Assembly (NCBI GenBank): GCA_002336895.1
Contig: DDFC01000020.1
Span: 20,097-84,096 of the forward strand
DNA from: Verrucomicrobiaceae bacterium UBA1938
GTDB lineage: Bacteria; Verrucomicrobiota; Verrucomicrobiia; Verrucomicrobiales; Verrucomicrobiaceae
Direction of reading: 5' to 3'
Length of the DNA stretch: 64,000 nucleotides
Part shown: positions 43,033 to 52,500 of the stretch, piece after piece
How positions within the stretch are numbered: the stretch's first letter is position 1
Layout of the letters: every line of letters begins with the position of its first letter
Notes under the pieces: generated by a model
What the model was told of the DNA's origin: nothing
Databases searched by the model: none
What the model saw: the letters and a program-made list of their open reading frames with translations, nothing else
Translations under genes and position numbers: made by a program

Positions 43033-44256
43033 ATGACGGACCCCACGGCGCAAACAGAAATCGACTGGCTCTACAGCACGCAGCTCTTTGGCATCAAGCT
43101 GGGGCTGGAAAACGTGCAGCGTCTGCTGCGGGAACTGGGGCTGCCCATGGCGGGGCAGAAATTCATCCATGTGGCGGGGACGAACGGGAAGGGGTCCACC
43201 TGCGCCTTCATGCATTCGATTTTGAAGGCGGCCGGGATCAACGCAGGGCTTTTTACCTCGCCGCATCTGATTCATTTCGGGGAGCGGATTCGTGATGCGG
43301 AGCGGATGATCACTCCGGCGGAGATCGCGGCGGGGGTGAACCGGCTGCGTGAGCGTGTGGCGGGGTGGGAACTGCACCCGACGTTTTTTGAGCTGACGCT
43401 GGCGCTGGCGCTGGAGTGGTTTGCGCAACAGAGATGCCCGTGGGTGGTGCTGGAGACGGGACTGGGTGGAAGGCTGGATGCGACGAATGCGATCACGCCC
43501 GAGGTGAGTGTGATCACGCCCATCGGCTGGGACCACATGGACATGCTGGGGGACACGCTGGCGAAGATCGCTGCGGAAAAGGCGGGTATCATCAAGCCGG
43601 GAGTGCCGGTGGTGACGGTGAGGCAGGAGGCTGAGGCGCTGGAGGTGATCAAGCGCACTGCTGCTGAACGGGGTGCGGCTTTGACGGTGGTCGATGCGCC
43701 GTGGGATGGCGAGACAGGGCTGGCGGGGCCGCATCAGCGGTGGAATGCAGCTATGGCCGTGGCGGCGCTGCGTGCAGCTGGGTTTGAGCTTGAGGAGAAG
43801 GTGATCGCCCGTGGACTGCGCGAGGTGCAGTGGCCTGCGCGTTTTCAAAGGGTGGGGGGCTGCATTGTGGACGGGGCGCACAACATCGATGCGGCCCAGG
43901 TGCTGGCGCAGACGTGGCGGGAGCAGTTTCCGGGTGAGAAGGCGGAGATCATCTTTGGCGCGGTGGCTGGAAAGGATACTGCGGCGGTGCTGAGAGAGCT
44001 GGCGCCGATTGCTGGCTGCTGGCATTTCACGGGCTTTGAGTCGCCGAGGGCGCTGCCAGTGGAAACGCTGTGCGGGATCTGGGATGGGCTCGGGTTTGCC
44101 GCCCGACCTGTGACCAAGCATGAGGGCATAGCAGATGCTTTGCAGGCAATGAAGCCGGGGGCGCGAGTGCTGATCGCGGGCTCGCTTTATCTAGCTGGCG
44201 AGGCGCTGGCGCTGATGGAAGACAAGGCGGCTGCGTTTGAGAAGAGTGCGCAGTGA
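43033..44256 (+). CDS. folC: Folylpolyglutamate/dihydrofolate synthase
   Basis: Adds glutamate to folates (and to dihydropteroate in bifunctional forms). 407 residues: IHVAGTNGKGSTCAFMHSIL (P-loop), SPHLIHFGERIRDAERMI, VVLETGLGGRLDATN, SVITPIGWDHMDMLGDTLAKI and the late GGCIVDGAHNIDAAQVLAQ. The start at 43033 fits the family's N-terminus. Confidence 0.96.
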   Translation: MTDPTAQTEIDWLYSTQLFGIKLGLENVQRLLRELGLPMAGQKFIHVAGTNGKGSTCAFMHSILKAAGINAGLFTSPHLIHFGERIRDAERMITPAEIAAGVNRLRERVAGWELHPTFFELTLALALEWFAQQRCPWVVLETGLGGRLDATNAITPEVSVITPIGWDHMDMLGDTLAKIAAEKAGIIKPGVPVVTVRQEAEALEVIKRTAAERGAALTVVDAPWDGETGLAGPHQRWNAAMAVAALRAAGFELEEKVIARGLREVQWPARFQRVGGCIVDGAHNIDAAQVLAQTWREQFPGEKAEIIFGAVAGKDTAAVLRELAPIAGCWHFTGFESPRALPVETLCGIWDGLGFAARPVTKHEGIADALQAMKPGARVLIAGSLYLAGEALALMEDKAAAFEKSAQ

Positions 44257-44265
44257 GGAGAGGTG

Positions 44266-45081
44266 TTATTCCTCTGCGGCCACGGCTTTGATCTTGTAGC
44301 CGTTTTCGTTTTTCTCCAGCTTCATGAGGCCGCGTTCTGCGGCTGCCTCCAGCAGCGCACTGAAGGTGCTGAAGCCGTAGAAGCGCTCGTCGAACTGCGG
44401 CTGACGGCGGCGGATGGCCTGCTTGACCGGGCCGGCCCAGACGGTGTCGCTGCCGCTGCGGCCAAGCATGGCCTCGACGGTCTCCACAACGAGCTGGATG
44501 GCTTTTTCAGGATCGCCTCCAGCTTTCTTCTCCTGAGCAGCCGGTTTGGCGGCGGCGGGGACAGGCTTGGCGCGGGCCAGGCGCTTGCGAGTTTTCTCCT
44601 CCTCGCGCACGAGGTCGTCGTAGAAGATGAACTCGTCGCAGTTGTCGATGAAGAGGCCGCTGGTGCTCTGCTTTACACCGACGCCGATGACGGTCTTGTT
44701 GTTCTCGCGGAGCTTGCTGACGAGAGGGGAGAAATCGGAGTCGCCGCTGACGATGGCAAAGGTGTCCACGTGGGGCTTGGTGTAGCAGAGATCGAGCGCG
44801 TCCACGACCATGCGGATGTCAGCGGAGTTCTTGCCACTCTGACGGACGTGGGGGATTTCGATAAGCTCGAATGAGGCCTCGTGCATTGCGGCCTTGAAGC
44901 TCTTGTAGCGGTCCCAGTCGCAGTAGGCTTTCTTGACGACAGTGCTGCCTTTGAGCAGAAGGCGGTCGAGGACCTTGCTCATGTCAAACTTGTCATACTG
45001 TGCATCCTTCACGCCGATGGCCAAGTTTTCAAAGTCGCAGAAAACGGCGATGGTGTGGGTGCGGTCTGGGTGGGCTGCCAT
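44266..45081 (-). CDS. NYN/LabA-like RNase with C-terminal LOTUS-like domain
   Basis: 271 residues. NYN domain, about 10-165: IAVFCDFENLAIGVKDAQYD, SGKNSADIRMVVDALDLCY, VSGDSDFSPLVSKLRENN, with the acidic residues expected for a PIN-like metal-dependent nuclease. After an Ala/Lys/Pro-rich linker the C-terminal part (DTVWAGPVKQAIRRRQPQFD, FYGFSTFSALLEAAAERGLM) is an OST-HTH/LOTUS domain, an RNA-binding module best known in germline proteins. The pair NYN plus LOTUS points to RNA processing; the target is unknown. Confidence 0.88.
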   Translation of the reverse strand: MAAHPDRTHTIAVFCDFENLAIGVKDAQYDKFDMSKVLDRLLLKGSTVVKKAYCDWDRYKSFKAAMHEASFELIEIPHVRQSGKNSADIRMVVDALDLCYTKPHVDTFAIVSGDSDFSPLVSKLRENNKTVIGVGVKQSTSGLFIDNCDEFIFYDDLVREEEKTRKRLARAKPVPAAAKPAAQEKKAGGDPEKAIQLVVETVEAMLGRSGSDTVWAGPVKQAIRRRQPQFDERFYGFSTFSALLEAAAERGLMKLEKNENGYKIKAVAAEE

Positions 45082-45194
45082 GATGGGGCATGGTCCGTCC
45101 ATGCAGGCGGATGGTCAACCGGTGTCTCGTCAACGGCCGCAGTATGTTGCGCAGAGGATTGACACTGGCTGTGCTTTTCCGCTTCGATGCGCAG

Positions 45195-46412
45195 ATGGCT
45201 TTGAAATGGCAGTTTTTTCTTTGTGCAGCGGCAGGCATGGCGCTGCTGACCACGCTGGTGATGCATCTGGCGCTGGCGCCGTGGCGGCGGAGTGCGGGCT
45301 GCCACTGGACGGAGCGTGCGCGGCTGCTCTGGCCTGCGCGGCGGGTGTCTCTGGCGCTCGTGTTTGCCAGCAGTTTGTCGGGCGGCTTTTTGGGAGGTGT
45401 GGACCGCGCCAGCTGGCTGGTGAACGCCTATTCCGTGGCGGGGCTTGTGTGCGGCTTTCTGGCGGGCACGTTCTTTTTCACGCGCGCAATCGAGCCGCGC
45501 TACCGCTTCCTCACCTGGCTGAATGAGACGTTCTGGACGGCGCTGGTGCAGTTTGGCATCTACGGCATCCTGCTCGGGCTGATGTGGTCGATGCCGAACG
45601 TTGTCGGACCCGCTGAGTGGCTGCGCTTTGCCGTGGGGCTGGTGGGGGTGCTGGTCATCGCCACAGGGGTGTGGCTGCCGCTGCTGAGGCTTTTTCCGCA
45701 CAAGCGCAAACCTGAGGAGGATCGGCTGGAGGCCATTGTGAAGGAAGTCGCCGCACAGACGGGGCTGACACCGCGGTGGACTTTTTTCAGCAAGTCGCCC
45801 AAGGCCTTTGCCGGTGCGCTGGTGCATCTGCGCAGTCTGGTGCTGACCTCCCGCCTGATGGAGATCCTGAATGATGAGGAGCTGCGTGCTGTGCTGCACC
45901 ATGAGGTGGCGCATCTGCGAGAGGGGTTTGGGGTGAAGCTCTCGCGCCTGCTGCCCATCGTGGGCATTTCCGCCCTGGCTTTCATGAATCCTGTGGAGCA
46001 TCTCCATGGCCTGAATGGCATTGTGCTGCTGTTTCTCTGCCCCGTGCTGTGTGCACGTCTTGCACGAGCGATCGCGCGGCGGATGGAGCATCGTGCGGAT
46101 GATGCCGCCATCCAGGGGGCTGATCCGGTGCAGTATGCGCGTGCGCTGGAAAAGCTTTACGAGGCCAACCAGATGCCCGCCGTGATGCGAAGCAACAGCA
46201 TGGCGCACCCGCATCTCTATGACCGTATGCTCGCCGCCGGGGTGACGCCTGACTATGCGCGCCCTGAGCGTCCGGGGATCATGGCCTGGCCGGGATGGGT
46301 GGTGCTGCTGATGCCTGTGGCCCTGCTGGTCCTGATGCTGACCCAGATACTGACGAAAGCTCCGCACTCATCGAAAGCCCGAGCGGAGCCCAGGCTCGAA
46401 AATCATCGGTAA
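45195..46412 (+). CDS. M48-family membrane metalloprotease
   Basis: 405 residues. Four N-terminal membrane helices (LKWQFFLCAAAGMALLTTLV and following) precede the protease domain; the zinc site is HHEVAHLREGF, with the third ligand in RRMEHRADDAAIQGA. M48 proteases degrade damaged membrane proteins. Start uncertain: 45195 gives the first clear helix, but 45111 and 45144 also work. It is convergent with jetD and overlaps its end by ten bases. Confidence 0.85.
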   Translation: MALKWQFFLCAAAGMALLTTLVMHLALAPWRRSAGCHWTERARLLWPARRVSLALVFASSLSGGFLGGVDRASWLVNAYSVAGLVCGFLAGTFFFTRAIEPRYRFLTWLNETFWTALVQFGIYGILLGLMWSMPNVVGPAEWLRFAVGLVGVLVIATGVWLPLLRLFPHKRKPEEDRLEAIVKEVAAQTGLTPRWTFFSKSPKAFAGALVHLRSLVLTSRLMEILNDEELRAVLHHEVAHLREGFGVKLSRLLPIVGISALAFMNPVEHLHGLNGIVLLFLCPVLCARLARAIARRMEHRADDAAIQGADPVQYARALEKLYEANQMPAVMRSNSMAHPHLYDRMLAAGVTPDYARPERPGIMAWPGWVVLLMPVALLVLMLTQILTKAPHSSKARAEPRLENHR

Positions 46413-47593
46413 AACGGCCACGCCGTGAGGTTTGGCGTTCCCAGAGACTCCTGCTCGAAGTCGCCTTTGGTGCCGGAGGTTTGCATGGCCTGCAGCTCCG
46501 CGTGACAGTCTGCCATGTGTGGATCTGCGAGGAGGCGGCCGAGAATCTGGTGGTCGCGCTGGGTCAGGGGTGTGGCATGGGCGGAAGGCCGCCAGTGCAT
46601 GTGAATGGGATGGACGGGGGAGATCTCGCGCAGCCTGCGGAGGATGTCCCAACCGCTGGGGTCGGTATCGCCGAAATGATAGCGAGGCAGATCTGGAGGC
46701 AGCTTTTCCATGAGGAGTTTTACTGCCTGAGTAGGGAATGACGTGGCTACGATCAGGGTGCTGCGCGGCTCGTCTGCACGCGCGAGCTGAAGGAAGGTGG
46801 TTTTGCGGTTTTCGACAGTGAGCAGGCGCTGGGCGGTGGTGGTGATATGAGCGGCCTGTTCGAGTTCCGCCACGGATAGTGTGGATTCGAAGCGAAGGTC
46901 CAGCGGCTTTGAATGGTCTGCGAAATGCAGTACGAGCGGACCGCAGTAATGCAGGGTGCTGTGGCTCGTCTGGATGCCGATGGCCTCCAGAGGCGTCTCG
47001 CGGCCAAAGAGAGCTTCCAGGGCGCGTTCGATAAAGCTCTGCTGTTCTTCGAGATGCTTGGAGCCGTGGCCGAGCTGGGAGCTGGCATCGCGAATCAGCG
47101 TGCCTGTGGGCCATTCGCGGGAGGTGATTTGGAAGAGCAGGGAGATCAGGTCATTCACACGCGCTGGCTCCAGCCAGCGGAAAGGCTCGAGCACGCGTGG
47201 GATGCTGAAAGCGGCCTCCAGGCGCTGACATACGGATGCCCATGCCTCTGGCATGAGGGGGTGTGTTTTTGCGGACCATGCACGCACCACCTCAAGTGAC
47301 TGCTGCTGAGATGCGGCGCCGGGCTGGGTGCCGAACTGCGCGTGCAGCCATGCTTCGGACTCCAGGGGCAGGATGATCTTGTCGATGAAGCGAGGGTTTC
47401 GTTTGCGTGGAGCAAGGCGCAGCTGAGGCGTGCGCTGCGCCTCGCGAAGGGCGGCCTGCTGATCTTCGGCGGAGGTGATGCCGGCGTCTTCCAAGAGCTG
47501 GTCCCAGTCGCGGCGAAAGGGCTGCACGGCGTCTGTCACCCGCCTTTTTCGGGCGGCCATCCAGTCTTTGTGCAGCTGGGCCAGCCATTTCAT
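46403..47593 (-). CDS. Wadjet protein JetD (Toprim nuclease subunit)
   Basis: Nuclease subunit of the Wadjet anti-plasmid complex; cuts circular DNA after the SMC motor has extruded it. 396 residues. The C-terminal half is Toprim-like: LLTVENRKTTFLQLARAD carries the first acidic residue and YHFGDTDPSGWDILRRL the DxD pair, as in DUF2220/JetD. The N-terminal region (residues 1-130) is the DNA-binding arm. Start overlaps the jetC end by four bases, as usual for the operon. Confidence 0.85.
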   Translation of the reverse strand: MKWLAQLHKDWMAARKRRVTDAVQPFRRDWDQLLEDAGITSAEDQQAALREAQRTPQLRLAPRKRNPRFIDKIILPLESEAWLHAQFGTQPGAASQQQSLEVVRAWSAKTHPLMPEAWASVCQRLEAAFSIPRVLEPFRWLEPARVNDLISLLFQITSREWPTGTLIRDASSQLGHGSKHLEEQQSFIERALEALFGRETPLEAIGIQTSHSTLHYCGPLVLHFADHSKPLDLRFESTLSVAELEQAAHITTTAQRLLTVENRKTTFLQLARADEPRSTLIVATSFPTQAVKLLMEKLPPDLPRYHFGDTDPSGWDILRRLREISPVHPIHMHWRPSAHATPLTQRDHQILGRLLADPHMADCHAELQAMQTSGTKGDFEQESLGTPNLTAWPFYR

Positions 47594-50500
47594 TCCATCA
47601 GCTCTGCAAGACGTGAACCCTCGACGCGGACCACCCAGTTTTCGATGTTTTGAATCTGCTCACTGGCCTCATCGTAGGTGCGCTCCACGCGGCATTGCAC
47701 GACGGTGTCGGCATGCTGAAACATGGTGGGCAGGCGGTCCTCGGGGAAGGCCATGATGAGCTGGAGGCCGAAGTTGCGGGCGAGCGCGAGGCAGTCGTCG
47801 ATGCGGTCGCCGCTGAGCTTGCTGAAGGCTTCGTCCATGACGACGAGGCCGAGATTCTGCGGATCGTCGCGACGGCCGAGGTCATACACGCGGCGGAAGG
47901 CGGCGAGCGTGGCCACGAAGAAGGGGGCCTGGTTTTCGCCACCGCTTTGCTTCTTGGCGCTCTTGTTCAGGCTGATGGCGGCGGCATCGCCACGACCGGC
48001 GGGCTTGGCCTCGATGTCCCAGTGGTGGTAGTAGCGGTAGTCCAGAGCGCGCTGATGGCGCTTGTCCTCGGGATTGTCGGCAGCATCGATGGCGGCCATG
48101 AGCTCGTTCTTGGCGCGCTCGATGTCTTCGCGGCCGGCGGCGTTGAAGAGCTCCATTTCGGAGCCGCTGGGCAGGCCTTTTTCCACGAGTGTCCAGATGG
48201 CGGTGTGGGCCTTGTCCGCACGGCTGGTGAGCTGGTAGCGCCAGCCGCCGATCTCGTGGTCCATGGCGCGGTTCAGCTCGCGCTTGGTGCGGTCGGCTTC
48301 GCTGAGTTTTTCGCGGAGCACGTCGAGCACCTGGTGCTGCAGGCGATCCTCCCATTCGCGCTTGGCTTCGAGGGCGGCGGTTTTGAAACGCTCCAGCTCG
48401 TGAGTTTCCAAATCTTCGCGGCGCTTGTCGTAGGCCTCGTTGTCCTCGGCTTCGGCATCGAGGGCGTCGCTCAGGTCGGCATGGGCGGCGACGAGTTCGC
48501 GGCGCTGTTCATCGCGCTGGCGGCGTGCTTCCTGGGCGTGTGTTTCCAACTGCACGGAGAGTGCGGCGGCCATTTCGATGGACTTGCGCCAGGAGGTGGA
48601 TTTCTGGCGCTGTGCGTTGATGCGTGCGGCGATGTCGTCGTCCGAAATGCCGCGCACCAGCGTGCGTGAAGCCTGGCGGGCGATGCGGGCCTGCTCCTCC
48701 TGGAAGATGTCTTCGCTGATGGATTCTTCGAGGCGTGCCTTGGCCAGTTCGAAGGCGGTGATGGCGGACTTGAGGCTGCCAATGCGCTCGTGAATGCCCT
48801 CCAGCGAGGCGTTTTCCACGCGCAGGTTTTCCATGGCCTTGACGTTGTCCGGCGTGGCCAGCAGGTCCCAGGTGGCCTGGAGCTCGCCTAGTTCTTTGCG
48901 CAGCTTGGGCAGCAGAGGGACTTCGTCTGCGCCATCCGGCACGGTGAATCGGTCCAGGTGCCATTCCGCGCCGCGATTGAGAAAGGCGCGCAGGTCATCA
49001 CGGTCTCGGCGCACTTCCTCGATCACGGCATCAGTTTCGCGCAGTTCGTTTTCACGGGTGTCGCGCAGGCGGCGCAGGCCTTCTTCACCGAGCGTGAGCT
49101 CTTTTTCAGGCGTGAGCCTGATACGGCGAGGCGGGTCTTTGAGCCAGCCGTCGAGTGACAAGGCGCGCTCATGTTTGTCGAGCTGTGCGGCCTTGTTCAC
49201 AGCGACAATGCCGCCGAGAAGCTGATCGAGCACCTTGCCCGCGAGTTCGTGCTGCGTCTCCAGCATCTCGCGCAGGGAGCCTTTCTCCACCCTGGCGCTG
49301 ATCTTGGCGGCTTCTTCGGGGTGGATCAGCGGCTCGTTTGCACCAGGTGCCTGCTGGGCCTGATCCCAGGCGGCGCGGAAGTCTTCGGGAATGACGGCGC
49401 GGCGATTGTGGCCGAGTACGGTTTCCAGCAGCGGCCACCATTTTTCTGCGGCGGGTTTGACCTCCACCACGCGACCCAGCACCACGGCCTTCTGCCCACG
49501 TGCAAGCAGGACATTCAGCAGAGGCGAGGGTGCGGACTGCCCCTCGCGGAGCTGTGTGAGGTCTTTGTGCAGCGCGCTTTTGCGAATCTCATGTTCGGCC
49601 AGACGGGCCTCAACAGGGCGTAGCTGCTCCATCGCTTCATCCCGCAGGCGGATGTAGGCGTGGGAGGAATCGCGTGCGGCGGTAAGAGCCTTGTTTTCAT
49701 CCTTGCTCTGCATGCCGGAGATCGCGGCGGAGGCACCGGAGATGTCCTGAAGACCGAGGCGGGAGGCGTGCAGCGTCCAGTCCTGCCAGTGGCGCTGGTG
49801 GGTGCGGACCTGCTCGTGCAGAGTGGCGGCGGCGGATTCGAGGCGGCTGATCTCTTTGGTCAGGTCTCGGCGGCGGCGGTCGTTTTCCTCCATGCGCGCT
49901 GCTTTGTCGCCGAGGGCGGCGCGGGCAGCCTCCACGGAGCGGCGCAGGCGGTCGCGCTCTTCCAGGGTGTTTTCGTGAACCTTGCGATTGTCCTCGTACT
50001 CGGCCTGTTTTTCCTCCAGTTCAGCGCGGCTGCGCTGGAGGTTTTCCAGGGCCTCCTCATGCTTCAAGGCGTCGCTGAGGTGGCTGTAGAGAGCGGATTC
50101 GCGCTTGGAGTTGACCCAGTCCTGATGGTGTTTGGAGATGCCTTTCAGGCGCTCGAGCTGGTCGTACATTTTCTCCAGCCGCTCCTGCGCACGGCGGTGG
50201 GCATCCACGCTGGCTTTGACGGCTTTCACGTCTGGCATGCCGGGTTCGAGGAGGAACTCGCGCACGAATTTTTCGAAATTGCTCTCCGGCTCAAAGGCCA
50301 TGGCGCGTGGCAGGGTCTTGCCCATCTGCTCCGGGTCAAAGCCCAGGTGGCTGCGCAGCGCCATCTCCTCCAGATAGGCTTTCTGGCGGTCCCACACGTC
50401 GCCGTCCAGCTCGCGCTTCACACGGGTGCGGAACTCGTCTTCAGGCAGAAACTTCATCGCCTGCGGTCCGGCTTCGCTGTCCAGGAAATCCTGCCAGGCC

Positions 50501-50928
50501 AGCCTGCGTCCGGCGCGGAACCAGATCGTGGAAGGCTTGGCCGTGGGGCTTTCGTATTCGATGCGTGCACCGTAGGTTTCGCGGCGCGGCTCTTCCTCGC
50601 CAGGCTGCAGCGGCCAGGTAAACTCCAGGCCGGCCAGCGTCACGCTGCTGGGGCGCAGGTAGCGCTCATTGCCATCGCGGCCGGTGGTGTTGGTGTCGCA
50701 GAGGCAGTAGCCGCGCAGACTGCGTCCGCTGCCTGCACCTGCGGCGGCTTTGTTAAACTTGCTCTGCTGCTCGCCCAGCATGACGAACTGGATGAGGTCC
50801 AGCAGCGCACTCTTGCCGCTGCCATTGGCACCAGTGATGAGGGAAAGGCCGGAGACGTCGATGATCTGGCGGTAGCCGTACCAATTGACCGCGAGGATGC
50901 GGCTCAGGGTGATGCGTGACTGGCTCAT
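47590..50928 (-). CDS. Wadjet protein JetC (SMC/MukB-like ATPase)
   Basis: Loop-extruding motor of Wadjet. 1112 residues: N-terminal ATPase head with Walker A at residues 33-40 (LITGANGSGKSALLDLI), a long coiled coil (about 250-900) with a hinge-like segment in the middle, and the C-terminal head with signature KKQSGGENQAPFFVATLAAF and Walker B NLGLVVMDEAFSKL. The Gln-rich short coils and lone-subunit layout are MukB/JetC-like rather than SMC- or SbcC-like. Overlaps jetB by four bases. Confidence 0.9.
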   Translation of the reverse strand: MSQSRITLSRILAVNWYGYRQIIDVSGLSLITGANGSGKSALLDLIQFVMLGEQQSKFNKAAAGAGSGRSLRGYCLCDTNTTGRDGNERYLRPSSVTLAGLEFTWPLQPGEEEPRRETYGARIEYESPTAKPSTIWFRAGRRLAWQDFLDSEAGPQAMKFLPEDEFRTRVKRELDGDVWDRQKAYLEEMALRSHLGFDPEQMGKTLPRAMAFEPESNFEKFVREFLLEPGMPDVKAVKASVDAHRRAQERLEKMYDQLERLKGISKHHQDWVNSKRESALYSHLSDALKHEEALENLQRSRAELEEKQAEYEDNRKVHENTLEERDRLRRSVEAARAALGDKAARMEENDRRRRDLTKEISRLESAAATLHEQVRTHQRHWQDWTLHASRLGLQDISGASAAISGMQSKDENKALTAARDSSHAYIRLRDEAMEQLRPVEARLAEHEIRKSALHKDLTQLREGQSAPSPLLNVLLARGQKAVVLGRVVEVKPAAEKWWPLLETVLGHNRRAVIPEDFRAAWDQAQQAPGANEPLIHPEEAAKISARVEKGSLREMLETQHELAGKVLDQLLGGIVAVNKAAQLDKHERALSLDGWLKDPPRRIRLTPEKELTLGEEGLRRLRDTRENELRETDAVIEEVRRDRDDLRAFLNRGAEWHLDRFTVPDGADEVPLLPKLRKELGELQATWDLLATPDNVKAMENLRVENASLEGIHERIGSLKSAITAFELAKARLEESISEDIFQEEQARIARQASRTLVRGISDDDIAARINAQRQKSTSWRKSIEMAAALSVQLETHAQEARRQRDEQRRELVAAHADLSDALDAEAEDNEAYDKRREDLETHELERFKTAALEAKREWEDRLQHQVLDVLREKLSEADRTKRELNRAMDHEIGGWRYQLTSRADKAHTAIWTLVEKGLPSGSEMELFNAAGREDIERAKNELMAAIDAADNPEDKRHQRALDYRYYHHWDIEAKPAGRGDAAAISLNKSAKKQSGGENQAPFFVATLAAFRRVYDLGRRDDPQNLGLVVMDEAFSKLSGDRIDDCLALARNFGLQLIMAFPEDRLPTMFQHADTVVQCRVERTYDEASEQIQNIENWVVRVEGSRLAELME

Positions 50929-51581
50929 GCCTGCACCTCCTCAGGAGTTGTGCTGCCGTCTTTTGGCGGCTGAAAGGTGTCAGTGCGCGCCTGCCACGTG
51001 GCGATATCGTCAAAAGGAATCACCCGCGCGAGGCTGGGCAGGATCTCAATCTGCATTTCCCCGGCCTGCGTCATGCCCTCGGGTTTGAGCGTACGCACAA
51101 GCCGATGCCTGCGCAGGCGCACCAGGCAGGACTCGATCTGGGATTTTTCCGGGGTGGCGACTTTGTCGAAATAGACCTTCAGCGCGGCCCAGAGCTGATC
51201 CACGGTGACGATGACCGCCTCCTGGCTGCCGGTGCTGATTTCGTCATCGTACAGCCGCCACAGCGCCAGCAGCACCAGCGTTTCGTCCTTGTCGAAACGG
51301 CCGAGCAGCAGGCAGGACTCGGTGCGCGGCCTGGCCTGCAGCAGCGAATGGTCTTCATCGACAATCAGTTCCAGCGCCAGAGGGGAGAGGTAATCCTCGA
51401 TGTGCGTGCGGTAATGATCGCGGGCCAGCAGATAAAGCTCGCGCCCGCTGCCCTCGTCTCCCAGCAACACACCACGCCCCAGCAGTTCCGCCAGCACCTC
51501 GCGCAGGGCAGTGCGGTCAGCATCTGGCACGTCGCTCCAAAAGAAGCGCGGCCAGAGGGGATCTGAGGTGGAGGCGGACAT
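50925..51581 (-). CDS. Wadjet protein JetB (MukE-like)
   Basis: 218 residues, paired winged-helix protein of the MukE/JetB (DUF4194) type that bridges the JetA kleisin and JetC. Seen: REVLAELLGRGVLLGDEGSG, YRTHIEDYLSPLALELIVDE, LLALWRLYDDEISTGSQEAV and SLARVIPFDDIATWQ. Start at 51581 fits the family; an upstream Met at 51620 is less likely, as it overlaps the nucleotidyltransferase gene's end. Confidence 0.85.
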   Translation of the reverse strand: MSASTSDPLWPRFFWSDVPDADRTALREVLAELLGRGVLLGDEGSGRELYLLARDHYRTHIEDYLSPLALELIVDEDHSLLQARPRTESCLLLGRFDKDETLVLLALWRLYDDEISTGSQEAVIVTVDQLWAALKVYFDKVATPEKSQIESCLVRLRRHRLVRTLKPEGMTQAGEMQIEILPSLARVIPFDDIATWQARTDTFQPPKDGSTTPEEVQA

Positions 51582-51616
51582 GAGGAGCTGAGAGGATGCA
51601 GTGATTGCAGGACTGC

Positions 51617-52171
51617 TCAAGCCATTGGTTCAAGGCCTGAACGAATCTCTTGCAGCAGGGCCAGACGGTCGTGCTGACTGCACCAATGTTCGATATAGGA
51701 CCAGTCCAGGTTTGGAAACTGAACATCCATCACATTTTCAGCGTCAATCCTGTCCTGAGGTCTGCCCCAGCGCAGTTTTTGCACGATCACATCTTCCGCT
51801 GTGGGCATGGTGACATGATGTTGCAGTATGGAGTTGAACACTGTGCGCTTCCTCGACCACTGGCTCAGGTGATGCGGATCATCACTGCGCAAAAAGAACT
51901 CGATCTTAAAGGCCGAACGTTTTGCTTTGAGAATGTAGCGGCGCGTCCAGGTGGACGTCTCCAGATATTGCTGGGGATCAAGATCGAATTGCGGTTCCAG
52001 CCTCTTGATCAAGCGGCTGAAGGAGGGCTCCTCAAGCTCCACCACGAAATCCACATCTTTCGTGGAACGAGGGATGCCGTACACCATGGACGCAAATGAA
52101 CCCGCCAACATGTAAGCTACATGCTCGGCCTCCAGCGCTTCAATAATGGCAATGACGAGATGCTTTTCCAT
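51617..52171 (-). CDS. Nucleotidyltransferase-fold protein inserted in the Wadjet operon
   Basis: 184 residues of the minimal nucleotidyltransferase type (as in MNT or AbiEii-like toxins). YMLAGSFASMVYGIPRSTKD has the GS motif at residues 24-25, and the metal-binding pair Asp39/Asp41 is in STKDVDFVVEL; an acidic residue in KIEFFLR may be the third ligand. Such enzymes transfer AMP to or modify tRNA, proteins or HEPN partners. Start overlaps the small upstream gene by one base (TGATG), so the two are translated together. Not a known Wadjet subunit. Confidence 0.75.
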   Translation of the reverse strand: MEKHLVIAIIEALEAEHVAYMLAGSFASMVYGIPRSTKDVDFVVELEEPSFSRLIKRLEPQFDLDPQQYLETSTWTRRYILKAKRSAFKIEFFLRSDDPHHLSQWSRKRTVFNSILQHHVTMPTAEDVIVQKLRWGRPQDRIDAENVMDVQFPNLDWSYIEHWCSQHDRLALLQEIRSGLEPMA

Positions 52172-52440
52172 CAGGCACCCGTTGTGGCTGGAACAAAAAG
52201 TCCGCGATCCTCTCGGCGGCGTTGGCGGTCTAGTCGTTCAGCGAGGATTTGGCGGACCTGCTCGTCAGTAACACCTGGCGATTCCTGGCGCACTCCCTCC
52301 AGCATCCACTCAAACGCAGAATTGATCTGGTCCAAAGTAGCCACCAGACGCTCCTCTTCACTCATGGAACGCGCACGCATCACCTTCTCTCTGCGGATGG
52401 CCCGTTGGAGATCGAATGTGGATGTCGGCAGGGTTGTCAT
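52171..52440 (-). CDS. Small helical partner of the nucleotidyltransferase
   Basis: 89 residues, all-helical and charged: FDLQRAIRREKVMRARSMSE, LVATLDQINSAFEWMLEG, then VRQILAERLDRQRRRED. I recognise no HEPN catalytic motif (RX4-6H) in it. Its one-base overlap with the nucleotidyltransferase suggests a toxin-antitoxin-like pair in which this is the partner or antitoxin; that is inference. Confidence 0.65.
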   Translation of the reverse strand: MTTLPTSTFDLQRAIRREKVMRARSMSEEERLVATLDQINSAFEWMLEGVRQESPGVTDEQVRQILAERLDRQRRREDRGLFVPATTGA

Positions 52441-52500
52441 GAGTCCGCATTAAAATAGTCCGTCACCATGGGCTGCCAAGCCCAGAATTGATCATTCGGC

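Noticed and set aside
49660..50919. A 419-codon + strand frame opposite jetC
   Set aside because: It mirrors the N-terminal half of JetC, with no start context or motif of its own.
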